NCBI GenBank assembly: GCA_011319805.1
Contig: SJRY01000136.1
Location: forward strand, 62,001 to 126,000
Length of the DNA stretch: 64,000 nucleotides
Source: Macrocybe gigantea
Lineage: Eukaryota > Basidiomycota > Agaricomycetes > Agaricales > Callistosporiaceae
Direction of reading: 5' to 3'
Position 1 is the stretch's first letter, and the number at the start of each line of letters is the position of its first letter. The translations under genes were made by a program, and so were the position numbers. Under the pieces are notes generated by a model. It was not told the DNA's origin and searched no databases. It saw nothing but the letters and a program-made list of their open reading frames with translations. This document shows, one piece after another, positions 13,701-25,170 of the stretch.

Positions 13701-15627
13701 ACAGGATCATCCATTCCACGTGTCTCAAAGGGCAGTTGTCCATGGACCTCGCCTCTGTATACCTGCCGGCGTTTCCGCTCTCCCGCCCTGGCCTGTGTCA
13801 GGTAGTTCAGGGAAAGGGAGGAAAAATAAAGGACGTACGAAAGCTTCGCCATCACTTCGAGGATGCTCTGTGCCCTCTGGTAAAAAAAGCGAGCTAGCAA
13901 AGTCGTGAGAAATAATCAGAATGGAATGCGACTGGGAGGAGCTCACAAAACTCTTTACGACGGACGATCTCTATGACAGTTGCACCATAAGCATAAAGCA
14001 TATTGTGCAGCCGTTGTATATGGGCAAAGCTGCTCTTTCCACGAAGACTGGCCTGGAGAGCCGTCAATAACGGAGGAATCTGAACCATGTCGTTGTTCGT
14101 GGCGCTTATTTGCCGTAAGAGTCCGATGCATTGTTGTGTATATGCATTCTGTGCCAGTCAGATGAGCGGACGCCTCAATTTAGATGGCATGCGCGTATAC
14201 CTTCGTATCTGCCATAAACAGCAGCTCGTTACGAAGGGCCATATCCAGCTGTCGAAGATCTTGGGATGGAAGCTTCGTAAGAAATATGCATAGCTTTCAT
14301 AATAAAGCGACATGTTACCTTGTAGCACTGTATCAGGATCTGATACGGGCGCTGGCAACAATGAGGACGTTTAACAAAAAGATATTCGACATTAAGGGTG
14401 GCTCACCATCTAGGGTCGTTGCTCCGTTGGTTATTTGGTGAAAAATGTCCTGGGATCTCCGTAAGCAGGCCTCGGCATCATCAAGGAGCCTGCGCGGTTT
14501 AAGTAGCTTGATTTCACTAGCGCAGAAGGATCACACCTCTTGTTCGCAACCGCTGATCGAATTGCATCCGTGGCTTCCGTAAGATGTGCGACCATTTGTT
14601 CGGTTTGACAGAGTCGAGTCTTGAGATCCTCTGCAACATGAAGATGCAGTTAGACTGCACAAAACCTAGCTTGAGCATGTACGTACGATGTATTCGGGTA
14701 CACGTCTCTGCCACTTGTCGCATCTTGATGAAGGAGACATAATCTCCTAATGTCCGCGGCTTATCACCAGCCTCTATCGACCTGCGTACGCCTGGCGACA
14801 AGAAGTCGGCGTGGACCTTCACCTTGCCGATAAGATCGAGGTCTGCCTCGAGCCCAGCGAGCAGCGCCGCTTGCTTATCCAACTCTCGTTTAGCGCCAAC
14901 CGCTATCCCGTCGAACGTGTCAACGATCGCGAGCACGTTGAGATCCAGGCTCCCCGAGGCTATTCGCGTGGCTTCATGTTGATAATGTGTGGCAACGAGT
15001 ATGTGGGTTACGTGATCGTGGTGTACGTGAGCGGTACGGAGATAGGACGTTGCAAGCTGGGAAGGGCGAAAAGGGGGTGTAGCTGCAATGCTTTCTGGTG
15101 GCGCAATCTGGGCTGTTCACAACGTGGTCATTATCATAAAGTTTCGCGACACACCTTCAATGGGTGGCTGCAAGGGCGCTTCCACTCTAAGCTCGCGCAA
15201 GACATCTTCTAACTCATCGTCAAGATAGTATTTGTTGAAGACGTAGATGGACTGCGACGTGAGTTGTGTCATTCACGATGTAAGACGTGACGAACAGACA
15301 GGGTTGATACCTGGTCATGCGATCCGGCAAGCTCACGAACGTTACTATTGGTGAGTCGTCGACCATCGGAAAGATATGCCAGGATAGCGTTCTGGTCTAC
15401 ACCCGTTTCCTGGTGCAGAAAAAGTTCCAAATTGCCAATCCTATTGCCTGTTGATGAGTGACTGTAAGTTTGCACGTATTAAATCAGGTTCCGAACCGCT
15501 CGATATCGCGTAAGGAAGCATTGACCTAGATCATACGACCATTAAGACGGCGTCCGTCAGACTCAATAGTACCACGTTGCCTCACCTGGAATACCTGACC
15601 GTCCTCCGCACGACATATCTGAAGCAT
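10726..15627 (-). CDS. ATG11: Autophagy scaffold protein Atg11
   Basis: The start at 15627 gives the classic Atg11 N-terminus MLQICRAEDGQVFQ (exon 15627..15586). Further exons encode a ubiquitin-like region (GVDQNAILAYLSDGRRLTN, then VFNKYYLDDELEDVLREL). Next come helical blocks (DTFDGIAVGAKRELDKQAA; RLHNMLYAYGATVIEIVRRK; ARFFYQRAQSILEVMAKL). A long coiled coil of about 300 residues (11,758 to about 13,285) follows, then the diagnostic Atg11 C-terminal domain with SFRNFAKGDLALFLPTRN and REWIVARITSITERVVD. After an intron at 11692-11757 the last exon (11691..10726) holds a Ser/Pro-rich tail. Atg11 links cargo receptors to Atg1/Atg9 at the phagophore assembly site in selective autophagy. Most introns are clear. 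The junctions near 15500 (weak donor), 14540 and 13300 are provisional, so exact protein length is uncertain. Confidence 0.92.
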
Positions 15628-16960
15628 GGTCAGATAGCGCTTCCCGAGAATTAAGTGTTCTACACGATTATCTGTGGGTTGAGCGATAAGATGAAGAGCA
15701 AATATGACTAGATATGTCGTCGTCGACGTTCAGTTTCTCCAGGAGGCACCAAAATGGGTGTAACAGTGCGAGTGACGTAACAGTCGTTATGATTAGTCAG
15801 TAATTGAAATTCGAACGAAATAGCCACCAGAACATCATGGTGACCTTGCCTGCAGCAGCTTCAATATGCAATGCCAATCGCTGTTCTGTGAAGCGATTTA
15901 GGCGAATACACTACGTCAAATCCTCGAGCGCAGCAATGACGCGTTATCAAGTGCATCCCACTCATGAGAAGAGATGGAATTAGTCCTAAGTGATGACAGT
16001 TCTGTTGACTTTGAAATAGCGAGAAATTCAGCCGCCTCTATGCAAGAGAGTGTTGGAGACGGACGTTTTACGGTTCGGTACTATTATTTTAAAGGTTGGT
16101 TAGATGTCATGTACGACGAATCTCTGACTGAAAGAGCGAACTCTTCGGTGATTCTCATTATATACTTCGATACTTTGTCTAGCTCACGAGTCGCTGTATC
16201 ATAGAGTCGCAGAGCATTTGTATGGTTCGCAGTTCCACACCCCTTTAGGATGTTGTCAATCGCAGTGCCTTTCACTGGCCAGCCATGCAGCGAACGCTGG
16301 TCAGCCGTGAAAGAGTTGCGGTTATGCGCTGCCGCCCGCTCCCCGTGCCCACTAACATGTCGCGAGATAATTCGTACACCTAGCCCTATGTTAGCCTGGG
16401 ATATGTACAGCGATGTGGTCCTTCCATTCCAAATCTGTTTGATGTTTCTAAGTAGTACCCAACGAACTCGTATGGCTCATCGCAATCTCATGAGGTCTAT
16501 TGTGATGTCGGATGCAGCGTAACCAAGCGTCCTTCCTTCTATGGGGCTAAGCCTTTATCTCTCGATATCCGCTTGAATCTCCCTGATTCAAGAATACTCT
16601 ATCGCACGAAATCTGACCGAGGCGGTCATTGGCTCATTTCTGTGGCTCTTCACGCTAGCCAACGAAATGTGACGTTTGCACTTCGGCAACCTTCCTTCAG
16701 GACCTGCTGGCTTAACTGTGATACCCGTCCTCGAAAGCTTTACCTGGTACGAAAAGTACTGGTCATGCATGAAGCAAGACAAATGATGATATCAGCACAG
16801 ACACAGTGAGCTCATCGTCAAGTCGATTTCCTGCAGACTTTTTGCGGCTTTGGTGTTGAGATGTGCGCAGAAATGCCCTTAAGAGAAAACTAAGGTCTTC
16901 GGGATCGAGAGATTCAAGATGGCTCTATTTATTAGTGTGATGCGATGAATCCAGAACAAT
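15628..16960. other. Intergenic, no supported gene
   Basis: The region lies between the ATG11 start and the NDUFB7 stop. The minus strand holds a 130-codon open frame at 16084..16476 without an ATG near its start and without recognisable content. An open frame of that length is expected by chance in 64 kb, so I do not call it. Confidence 0.5.
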
Positions 16961-17419
16961 CTACTCTTCTGCCTGGGCAGCAGCTAGCTTGCGTTTGGAG
17001 AGCTCCCTCATTCTCCTGACGTAACTACGGGGTAAGACGATACATCGTCAGCACGACGTGCAGCGAGTGGTAAGAAAACGTACTCGTCATATTGGCATCT
17101 ATGATAATGGGCGGATCGTCAGCCGCTTGGCTTAGGATCACACGTCAAATGCGCTAAACGTACTTCTCGTATGTATGTCGCTCGTGTTCGCATTTCCACG
17201 GCACGTAGAAAGTCTCCTTGCGGCATACGTTCAAAGGGAGAAGAAGACTATTTGTCGGAATCGTACGACGTCCACCAAGAAAAGGGAGAGCACAAGTCAG
17301 GTTGTCTATCCGTCGAATAGACTTCTCGGGTCGACGTACGCTGAACACCCATCTCTCCAAGCCAATGGCACCTGGTGTGCTTTGAGTTCCTCTTGTGATG
17401 CTGTCGTGGACGATACCAT
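16961..17419 (-). CDS. NDUFB7: NADH:ubiquinone oxidoreductase subunit NDUFB7 (B18)
   Basis: Four exons (17419..17340, 17247..17164, 17098..17084, 17024..16961) total 243 nt, giving 80 residues, close to the fungal length. The twin CX9C motif is complete: Cys-SALLLPLNV-Cys and Cys-EHERHTYEK-Cys, followed by the basic tail YVRRMRELSKRKLAAAQ. This accessory subunit of respiratory complex I faces the intermembrane space. Family members are oxidatively folded by the Mia40 pathway through the CX9C pair and need no cleavable presequence; none is seen here. The second Cys of the second pair is encoded by a 15-nt micro-exon (17084-17098), which makes the gene easy to miss or truncate. All splice phases agree. 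Confidence 0.93.
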
Positions 17420-18131
17420 GGTGTCGAAATATGTACGCAAGAAGAGGATGAGAATGCTGTCGCTGTCGCGTCCGACCGAGTCTACGGTGTTGCGATCAAA
17501 TGAATGGTGCTTGCTCGTCGTCGTTCAAATTCGGACTGACGCGCATGTGTTTGGCATCGTCGTCCGAAATAAACACGAAACTCGCAGCTCAATGTATCCA
17601 GCCTCCCGCGTAAAATGCACATTCCGCATCTTCAGTTATACATCGTATATGTCGAAGCATCCCCTTTTTTTCTTTCCTGAAAGGCTAAGTTCTCGCCCTA
17701 GATCGCTCCGTGGAAACTGGGAAGCCGACCATTCCAAGATATGATACCCTCCACATCCTACGAATTCTTCAGCTGCAGTCCCGAATGGCTTATGTTCATG
17801 AAGGACTTTGCATCCTGCCGAAATATTCCCCTATTGTTTCGAGATGGTTGTTATCTACTCGTCCACCAAAGTTTCCTGCCATCTCTTGAAACCCGGAACC
17901 GACTGCAACAATACATAAGATTCGGAGTCGGACTTGTCGTCCTCTGCCGCAAGACATATGAATTCAAAAACGCGCATGCTCGCAAAAGAACCTCGTACTT
18001 CGACGCCTCGTTGTCCACTTAATCAAACCTTGCCATGCACATGACCTTCATCTTTTGTTACAGGTGCCCGCCATCTCCAACACGCGCCACTGATTCTCCA
18101 TGCATCACCTCTACCTCCTACGCCGGGAATT
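17420..18131. other. Intergenic, no firm gene
   Basis: This stretch lies upstream of NDUFB7. The minus strand near 17,860-18,000 has two overlapping open frames with protein-like composition but no splice partners I can join with confidence. Confidence 0.4.
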
Positions 18132-18347
18132 TCACGAAAAATTGCCGTTATCGAGCATCAGTTGCGAATCTGTGCGGACATTAGAAGTTTCAACCTTCGA
18201 AAGCATCCTCATCAACTTCGGCCCTTCTGCGTCCAAGGCGATGTTGCCTGTATGATAGCATCTTGTCGGGCTTCACCGTGTGGAGATTTCACCTCTTCGA
18301 TCGCGCAATTCATCGGCAAGCGACATGGTATCTTCTGCCTTCGCCAT
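18132..18347 (-). CDS. Candidate small protein (56 residues), unrecognised
   Basis: The model has two exons, 18347..18293 and 18247..18132, joined by a 45-bp GT-AG intron (phase 1). The product would be 56 residues, starting MAKAEDTMSLADELRDRRG and ending at a TGA. It is charged and probably helical in its first half, with no signal peptide or membrane segment. It lies just downstream of the TENA-like gene on the same strand. The only support is composition and a plausible intron; no family is recognised. It could be a chance frame or part of a longer gene whose other exons I could not find. Confidence 0.25.
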
Positions 18348-18414
18348 ACGAGTACTTCTTTCGTATCGATGAAGCTGCTTAGGGGCCTAGTTCAGTCTGT
18401 GGCTACTCATGGAC

Positions 18415-19340
18415 TCATGCAACTTCCTTCTCTTCCGGCCAAAACCCGACTTCAAGCTCGCAAACCCTTTCCCACACACTCTGCGCCCTGCGGAGGGCCG
18501 TATCATCTTTATCCAACCCTCCGAACGCATAGACGTCATCGACGAGCTGTGCAAGGTCGTGCACAAACTTCTTGAACTCCTCCGTGCTCCAGTTCTTGGC
18601 GAAGGGCAGGACCGGATAGCTGTCTTCGCGATTCTTGGCTTGGACGTCGGATGAAACGTTGGGCTCCGTCGACAGAGACTTGTGCACATTTGTCCACGCG
18701 TCTAAGTAAACCTACAAGCGGATGTCAGTCTATTATGTTTGAAATTTCAGCAGTGATTTTGTGGAACGATGCTGTCAGTCCGATGCCGTTTTACCTTTTC
18801 CATCGCCCACAGGAATAGTAAGCCTTCCTCAACGCCCAATTCACACGTGTACCCGTCATTTGAAGTTCCCATCCTGGCCATCTCAGCAGTATAGTCCCTC
18901 GTCGCCTTCCTCTCTGCCCACCGATCCAAATCCAACCCAAGCCTTTGAGCCGTCGTCTCAAAAAACTCCACTTCTCTCACGATGTTCTCCAGCGAAAACA
19001 CCAAGATTTTCAAAATTCTCATTCGAAGCTCCTCCAGCCTCGCGTCTCTGCCTTTGTCATCGGCATCACCGCCGCGAGGCCCGCGACCCGCGACGCCGAA
19101 CGGGATTCTTGCGATCAGCGCGCCGATGAATCTCGGATATGCTTGGGACACATAGATCCTGTCTTGAGATAGCCAGAGTGACAGCAGCGCGGTGGAGAGT
19201 GTTCCCGCTGCGGCAGAGACAAGGAACGGGTGGGACTTTGTTGCTGTTTCGTATGTCGATCGAGACCAGCCGTCGACGAGACCAGCGGTCAACGATTCGG
19301 CTGAAGAGTTCTGGCGGCAGCTGTCTGAAGACAGAGACAT
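18415..19340 (-). CDS. TENA/THI-4, heme-oxygenase-like fold protein
   Basis: Two exons, 19340..18795 and 18711..18415, are joined by an 83-bp phase-0 intron. The protein is 280 residues. Blocks typical of fungal TENA-family proteins are HPFLVSAAAGTLSTALLSLW, LSQDRIYVSQAYPRFIGALI, an acidic TCELGVEEGLLFLWAMEK, and a C-terminal helix around VYLDAWTNVHKSLS. TENA proteins are all-helical. Bacterial and plant members hydrolyse thiamin degradation products in salvage, while many fungal members remain uncharacterised. I infer the fold and family, not the substrate. The chosen ATG gives the conserved start of the domain within about 40 residues; longer frames upstream are in another phase. No truncation was seen. 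Confidence 0.82.
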
Positions 19341-19946
19341 TGCTTTTTTTCTGCGGCGGAGGAGATTTTCTAGGCTTTTTCTGAAGGCGCTGACGTGAAG
19401 GAGGCCAATAAACGAGCGTCCTTTCTAACTGCGAACCAAGTGCATCACAGCTCGGTTCCAGCCAAGTGGGAGAGATCGCCTCAAGTCCGATTTCCGAAAC
19501 AGGATTCAGACCACTAGTCGCACCAGCCAAGAGGATTCAAAGCTAAGACTGGGATGTTTTAATTGAATGGCAAGAGATAAGACGGACACGTAGATGCACG
19601 TATATGATTGCAGGTATTGCTACAAGTGACAGCAAGGAAAAAGAGCCGGTCGCATTCATAGAAGGAAAGAATGTTCTGCAAAGATGGTCCATGATTCAAG
19701 ATGCGCATAAGGATTGGTGGATGAAACGAGTGTCCGAGGATAGATAGAAAAAAAAAGTAGAAAAACGAGAATGAGAATTATTGTGACTGAAGGCCATGCT
19801 GTTAAAACGAATGATAGTGTAAATGTGTCGTATGATGAGCATCGTGAAAGGAGAGACAGAATGGAAAAAATGAACGCGAAAGAGAAAAGTCAAATTTCTG
19901 TGCAGATGAATAGATGGATGCGATGTCATCAGAAACAAAAAATTGA
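19341..19946. other. Intergenic, no gene seen
   Basis: This stretch holds the promoter side of the TENA-like gene and the 3' flank of the Ser/Pro-rich gene. It is A/G-rich on the plus strand around 19,730-19,900. No supported coding sequence was found. Confidence 0.55.
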
Positions 19947-22900
19947 TCAACGGCAGAACGGAAGAATAAAAGCGACGTTCCAGTAAACGATCCCGTCCAT
20001 GAAACCCAGAACATTGTGGATAGAAAGAGAAGGATGTGAACTTTCTTTGACCAGAGGAAGCCCAAACGACGAGTCTCTAGACTGGCACCAACCGTCTAAG
20101 TAGCTTCCCAAAACTGATCTTTCTCCGTCGTTTGCCTTTGTCACCTTCGTGCTCCCAGCATGGTCCGTTTCACTCAGGGCGTGGTTCGACTCATCCCTTC
20201 GCTCGGCCTCTGGTCTATAAATAGACCTCATCTTATCCTCGCCTTTAGGGAGCCAGCCAACCGGAGCAGTTCCGCTGGCACTATTTGTAAGACGCTCATC
20301 CGACCCTGCGACGTCAGAAATAGAGTGAGAAAGGCTGCTGCATCGGTCCTGTTGACCAGCACGAGGAGGAATAGTTGAGAAAGCTTCCCCTTCCTCGTCG
20401 CGAGCGCAACCTCCCCATTTCTGCAGATGGCATCGTCAGACCGCCATCTTCCACGTGTGACAGTGAAACCAAACCCTACTCACCCGTTCTGCGTCATGTT
20501 TTCGTTCCAGAGCACCGACGCCACCATCACCGTCGCCTGCACCACCATCAACATCACCTCGCGCTTTCGACTGCCCGCCAATGAGGAGCGACCTCTTCTT
20601 TTTCGATTTCGGTAAACTTTCGTGACCGCGCGCGGGCGAAAGACCGGCGATGGAGGTATCCGCAAAAGTCTTAGGCTTATCGCCCCCGCTAGAGCCAAAG
20701 TTTGACACGCCTCCTTCTGCTTGCGCTACTTCTCCCCTTCTCTGCACTCCTTCATCGCCTTGCGGTCTAGTATCGACAAATGGTCGAGTTGAACGAGGCT
20801 GTTCCGCGTCAACGATGCCTGCGTCTTCTTTCGAGACTTCATCTTCCACCGCCTCAGGCTCCTCGCGCTGCGAGCCCTCAGAGGAACCATCCATACTGGA
20901 CGAGCTCTCTGGCGGCGTGGGGAGTCCTGCCTCGTTGCGTCTCGCGTTCTTGCTCTTCCACTTCTGCCACTTCTCAGGCGCTGAGTCCTCCTGTCCTAGC
21001 CTCGGAACTCGTTGAGGCTTTCCAACCTCTTGCACCTTTTCTTCTTCCCCTTGCTCACGCTTCGTGTGCACGGAAGCAGTCGCAATGCCGCCATCGTCTA
21101 GCGCAGGCGGCTGAAGCGATTGGCCGATGCGTCCTGTCGTTCGAGATAGCTCGGGCTTCGGAGGCGATATCGGAACGGGAACCATCACCGCCGAAGGTAC
21201 ATTCGCGTTTCCATTTCCTTGCTCATTTGTGCGCGCAGCATCGTCGCCATCCAAGGTCAGGCAGACATCGTCACCATCACCAATCCACGCTCTGGGCCAC
21301 ACACTATCCTCGACCACATCACCCCTCTTCTTCTCTTCGAGGCTATCACCTCGTCCATAGGTGTATCCACATGCGACCTTGTCCAGAGCGCCGATCAATA
21401 CCAGCTCCCCCAGGCTTATCATCGACTGCCCGTCTCCGGGCACGCTCGGCAGGACCACTACACCGTTTTCTCCTTCTTGTTCCCGAACGGCGCAGTTCCA
21501 GCCCAGGAGACCGGCAGGGACCAAGAACGGGATTGGGTGCGCCGCGCCATCTCCAAGATTGACTTCAAGCCCCATACCACTGCTCCTACCATCTAACCCT
21601 GCTCCAACATTCCCGACAGTATTTTCGCCACCGGCGGCTAAGCCGTTTGAGATACTCGGAAGCGATCCGGGTGTCATCACGACTGAAGACCTCCTTGACG
21701 GTGGCATAGAGTTATCAGACGCCAGCGAAGGGGGCAGCGAGAGCGGATACGCGAACGAGAGCAAGAACTGTTCAATGCCCTGCACAAGCTTTGTCTTCTT
21801 CTCCCTCCGTCCACCAAGCGCCACTGGCCCCGCAGCGCCGCCCGGAGATGTGCGAGTGGCAAACGAGCCAGAGTATGTCCGGTTGGGCGCAGGGTAGTGC
21901 ATCTGAGGCACAGTGGGAGTGGTTGTCGCGCGATGTCGGTGCTGGAACGTGTAGGCAGACGGTGGGGATAAGGACGGAGATGAACTTCTCGAAGACGGAG
22001 GCGAAGAATGCGCCGAGGCCCGAGGCCCCCTGCGGCGACCAGCAGGGATGATGACGAAGAAGCTGATGACAGTGGCGTGCGTGCTATGCTGTTACTTGCA
22101 TGGTACGAAGCCGAATAGGGAAGAACGTGCACGATGCGCGGTCTTCGAGCAGTCAAGGAGGCTGGCAGCGGCGGGGTAGGGGGTAAAGGATCAACCTCCT
22201 TCAGTTTGGCCTTGCCAGGGCGCTTGGCGAACAAAGACTCTGCCGATTTAGCACCGGACGAGAAGAAGACAGAAAGCCGGGAACGTGTGCGTGTACGAGA
22301 GGACTTGGAATGCGTTGACCGCGAGGATAGAGACAGGTTTGGTGATGATGTTACGCCACCTTGATCGTCTGGGCCCGCCACCACACCTTCAAAGATGTTG
22401 TCTGCTACGATGCTGGTGGGAGAAGAGGGGGTGGAAAAGGAGGTGGCGATATTTGCAAAAATGGATTTACGCCTCTTCTGAGGCGTCGCCGCTTTTGATG
22501 AGAGAGAAGTCGAAGACGATGCTGCGGAAGCTGCGAGAGACGAAGAGCCGGATGCGTGTCTCTCAGAGACATGGGAACGCTTTGGAATCTTCGGCAGCTT
22601 GAGCTTTGTGATAGTTGATGCAAAGCTAGTTAGTGGAGGGACGGGAGTCAGGAACGGAGCGGCAAGCGTGGTCACAAGAATGGCATTCTTGAGCAAGGCC
22701 TTGTCCGGCAAAGCGCTCGGCAAGAAGTTTATGAGTGCGGTGAAGGGGTGATGGCCATGCTGATGCTTAGAGGGCTTGACGCCAAAAGAATGTTTGTGCT
22801 GCGGCTGCCGGATCCTGATGCGGCTGCCCAAGCTCCGTGACGATGACGCAGTCGATAGGCCAGACGCCGCTGACGACACAGAAGAGGACAATGAAATAGT

Positions 22901-23497
22901 GCTTTCCGTGTCGGAATCGGTTTCGGACAGGGGAGAGCGGGCGTGCGGCCTCGCCAACAGAGACGCCGTGCCCAGCGACGACGGCACCAACGCTGGACCG
23001 AGCGGGTTCGGCGAGGGCCTGACGGTTGGAGCAAGCTCCACGGGCTCGGACACCGTGAACTCGCCGCCAGGGTGTTCCTCTGCGAGCTGGTGGATGCGAG
23101 GGGCGGCACGAGGATTCAAGCCTAGCCACCGGTATGCGACGCGCTCGGCGCGCTCAATGAGGCTGGCGAGTCTGAGCGCACCTGAATCATGTGCGGCGAG
23201 CGGGCCAGGCAGGTGGAGGACGACGATGGCGGGTCCGAGTGCGCCTGGAACGAGAGGCGGGATCGGGGGTGGAGTGTGCGTCGCTATGATGAGGAGAGAA
23301 TGGGCAAGGTGTGGTGAAGATGTGAGGGGGGCGAGGTCTGCGGGGGTGGGTGCACCAAGGACGAGGATGGTGTGCGGCTGCGGCGTAGGGGCGAGAGAGC
23401 GGAGGCGAGCATGCCATGGTTGGGATTGGTCGAGCACGGCGAAAGGGTCGAGGGGCAACTTCGGACGGAAGACGTCGGACGGCGGGCGTGGTGGCAT
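19947..23497 (-). CDS. Large Ser/Pro-rich basidiomycete protein, unknown function
   Basis: The start is at 23497 (MPPRPPSDVFRPKLPLDP). The long first exon encodes an ordered N-terminal part (HTILVLGAPTPADLAPLTSS; RVAYRWLGLNPRAAPRIHQL), a Ser-rich segment, and a hydrophobic patch near NFLPSALPDKALLKNAILV. Around 22,000 the frame changes: a 7-bp tandem duplication separates SLLVAAGG from the downstream frame reading GLGAFFASVFEKFISVLIPT. A GT-AG intron (about 21,907-21,965) then leads into the next exon, ending at 20484. A further 63-bp intron (20421-20483) opens a last exon 20420..19947 of 158 codons, missed if only the long frame ending at 20436 is considered. The C-terminal half is acidic and disordered. 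No known domain was recognised. Whether the duplication is a real lesion, an assembly error or hides another intron is unresolved. Confidence 0.7.
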
Positions 23498-23737
23498 CGC
23501 GGCGGCGGCGATGGGGAGTTGTCGTCGTCGTCGTCTGGGGTGATGAGAAGAAGTGACACGCCTCAGCCAAGACTTTTTATTATTATTTTTTTTCCGGGAT
23601 TTTTACATGAATGTCGTCAGTGATGCCGGCATGCCGTTGCAACAGTCTTTACATCGGAAGTTATTTGGCACACCCGCCGCAGCCAAATAACGCCCAAAAA
23701 GTGACACGGCTTGTCTGGCTTAACGCGCTGTTCTCAG

Positions 23738-24446
23738 ATGGCCTCCGCTACTGCCGCGAGGGCCGTCAAAGCTTTCCGCCTCAACGAGTTCAAGGCTCTC
23801 CAGAGACACATCACTCGCTTCGGGCCTTTACCCGCGCCTGCAGACCACTCTCAATCTTCCGCACTTCGCCTCCCAAACCCGTTCCTTCCCATCCTCAATG
23901 AAACGACGGGAAAATGGAATCCACCCAGATACTCCCTCCGCCAGCAAGCCGACCTCGTAAGAAAGGCTAAGGCTTCCGGCCTGCTCTATCTTCTCCCTCC
24001 GGGCCCGAAGGCACACCTCTCCGACTTGTCCGTTCCTCCCGCCGCCCCATCCGAAACCGCGTCGTCTGAGGCTAACGGTAGTGCTGCGACAGAAGAACAA
24101 CAAAACGAAGATGAGGACTTTTGGAAGACACCCGTCGAGTGGGTCGGTAAAACCGAGTTCAAGGCCAACCCCGGAGAGCAGCTCGGTAACAAACTTTATG
24201 CCGGCAAGAAGAGGATGTTCAAGGGACACAAGTGGGAACGTGTTAAGGAAGTTAGAGAGAAGAAGCAAAAGGTGTTGATGCGGGACATGGAGAAGAGAGT
24301 CAAGAGGTTCAAAGAAGTGCGTTCTTCCCTGCGTCGACGTCTGTATGTTTTCTCAACCGTTTCCGCTTGTACAGTATCACCAAAGACGGAAACCAAATCC
24401 TCTCAAGCCTCCTCGGTCATCAAAAGCACCCAAATTACCTTATTAG
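23738..24446 (+). CDS. MRPL25: Mitochondrial large-subunit ribosomal protein mL59 (MRPL25 family)
   Basis: Exons 23738..24316 and 24375..24446 are separated by a 58-bp phase-0 intron. They total 651 nt, giving 216 residues. The N-terminal block VKAFRLNEFKALQRHITRFG, then GKWNPPRYSLRQQADLVRKA, the basic stretch KRMFKGHKWERVKEVREKKQ, and the Lys/Pro/Arg-rich end KPPRSSKAPKLPY are all typical of fungal mL59. The protein sits in the mitochondrial 54S subunit. The N-terminus is basic and lacks acidic residues at first, fitting mitochondrial import. An acidic, poorly conserved insert lies in the middle. The start divergently faces the large Ser/Pro-rich gene, with 240 bp between their ATGs. The last exon is only 72 nt and is needed for the conserved C-terminus. 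Confidence 0.92.
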
Positions 24447-25170
24447 ATGTATCGCATTCATCGACTTTAATGGCCACATATGCTTTGGAACCTCACATTA
24501 AGCCGAGAATGTCTGTGGACACTTGAGAAACGTCTCATGACTAGAAAAAGAGGCCGAGCCAGATCCTTGGGTTTAATTTTCTGGCGAAAGCTTATGAATG
24601 AGAACCAGCAATTGGATAGAGTTGCATTGCAATGAGTGTATCATAACAAGGTATCGTAGAAGAGAGTGAAGGGGTGAAAAGTAACGAAAAGGTAACGAAT
24701 TCGGAACTACTGACAGCGCGAGTTCAGGGCTTCCAAGGCATCATGCATCATGCCGTGCAGCTAGGCCAACTTTACGAACAAGTTTGCACTGCAGTATCCT
24801 CCCAGAAGGGGCCTCTTCGAACAAAGGCCGGAAAATCGTTTTCATCACGTGCGGCGGACGAGGATACACAGCGGGCTATGGTGCGACTTGCTAGGCTCAT
24901 CGAGCGGAACGGGACTCTCCTATATTCGCATCCAAATATAACCAAATACAATGTCGCAACCAAAATAGACGTTGCATTAGGTTTCAGAGTCCGATTCCCC
25001 GCCCGACGGCCAGAGCATTGCTGCTGTTTTTGCGACTACACACATTCCTCGTTTCAACTCGTCCATTCCGAAGAAAGCAGCACTCGTCTACTCCAAGTCG
25101 TTTTTAATCTTCATTTGTCTGGACGCGAAACAAGTGGCTTAACCCGCTTCAAGAGCACAAGAGAGCAATC
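24447..25170. other. Intergenic, ALYREF upstream region
   Basis: This 724-bp stretch separates mL59 from the downstream export-factor gene. A plus-strand open frame of 189 codons (24674..25243) begins at a GTG, runs into the first ALYREF exon in another frame, and has no recognisable content, so it is not called. Confidence 0.5.

Noticed and set aside
16084..16476. 130-codon minus-strand open frame
   Set aside because: No ATG near the start, no splice partners and no family; several such frames are expected by chance in 64 kb.
17175..17744. 189-codon plus-strand open frame
   Set aside because: It is antisense to NDUFB7 and its promoter; the minus-strand gene with twin CX9C explains the region.
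24985..25015. T-arm-like sequence suggesting a tRNA
   Set aside because: The T-loop has a mismatch at an invariant position and no matching acceptor, D or anticodon arms could be folded upstream.
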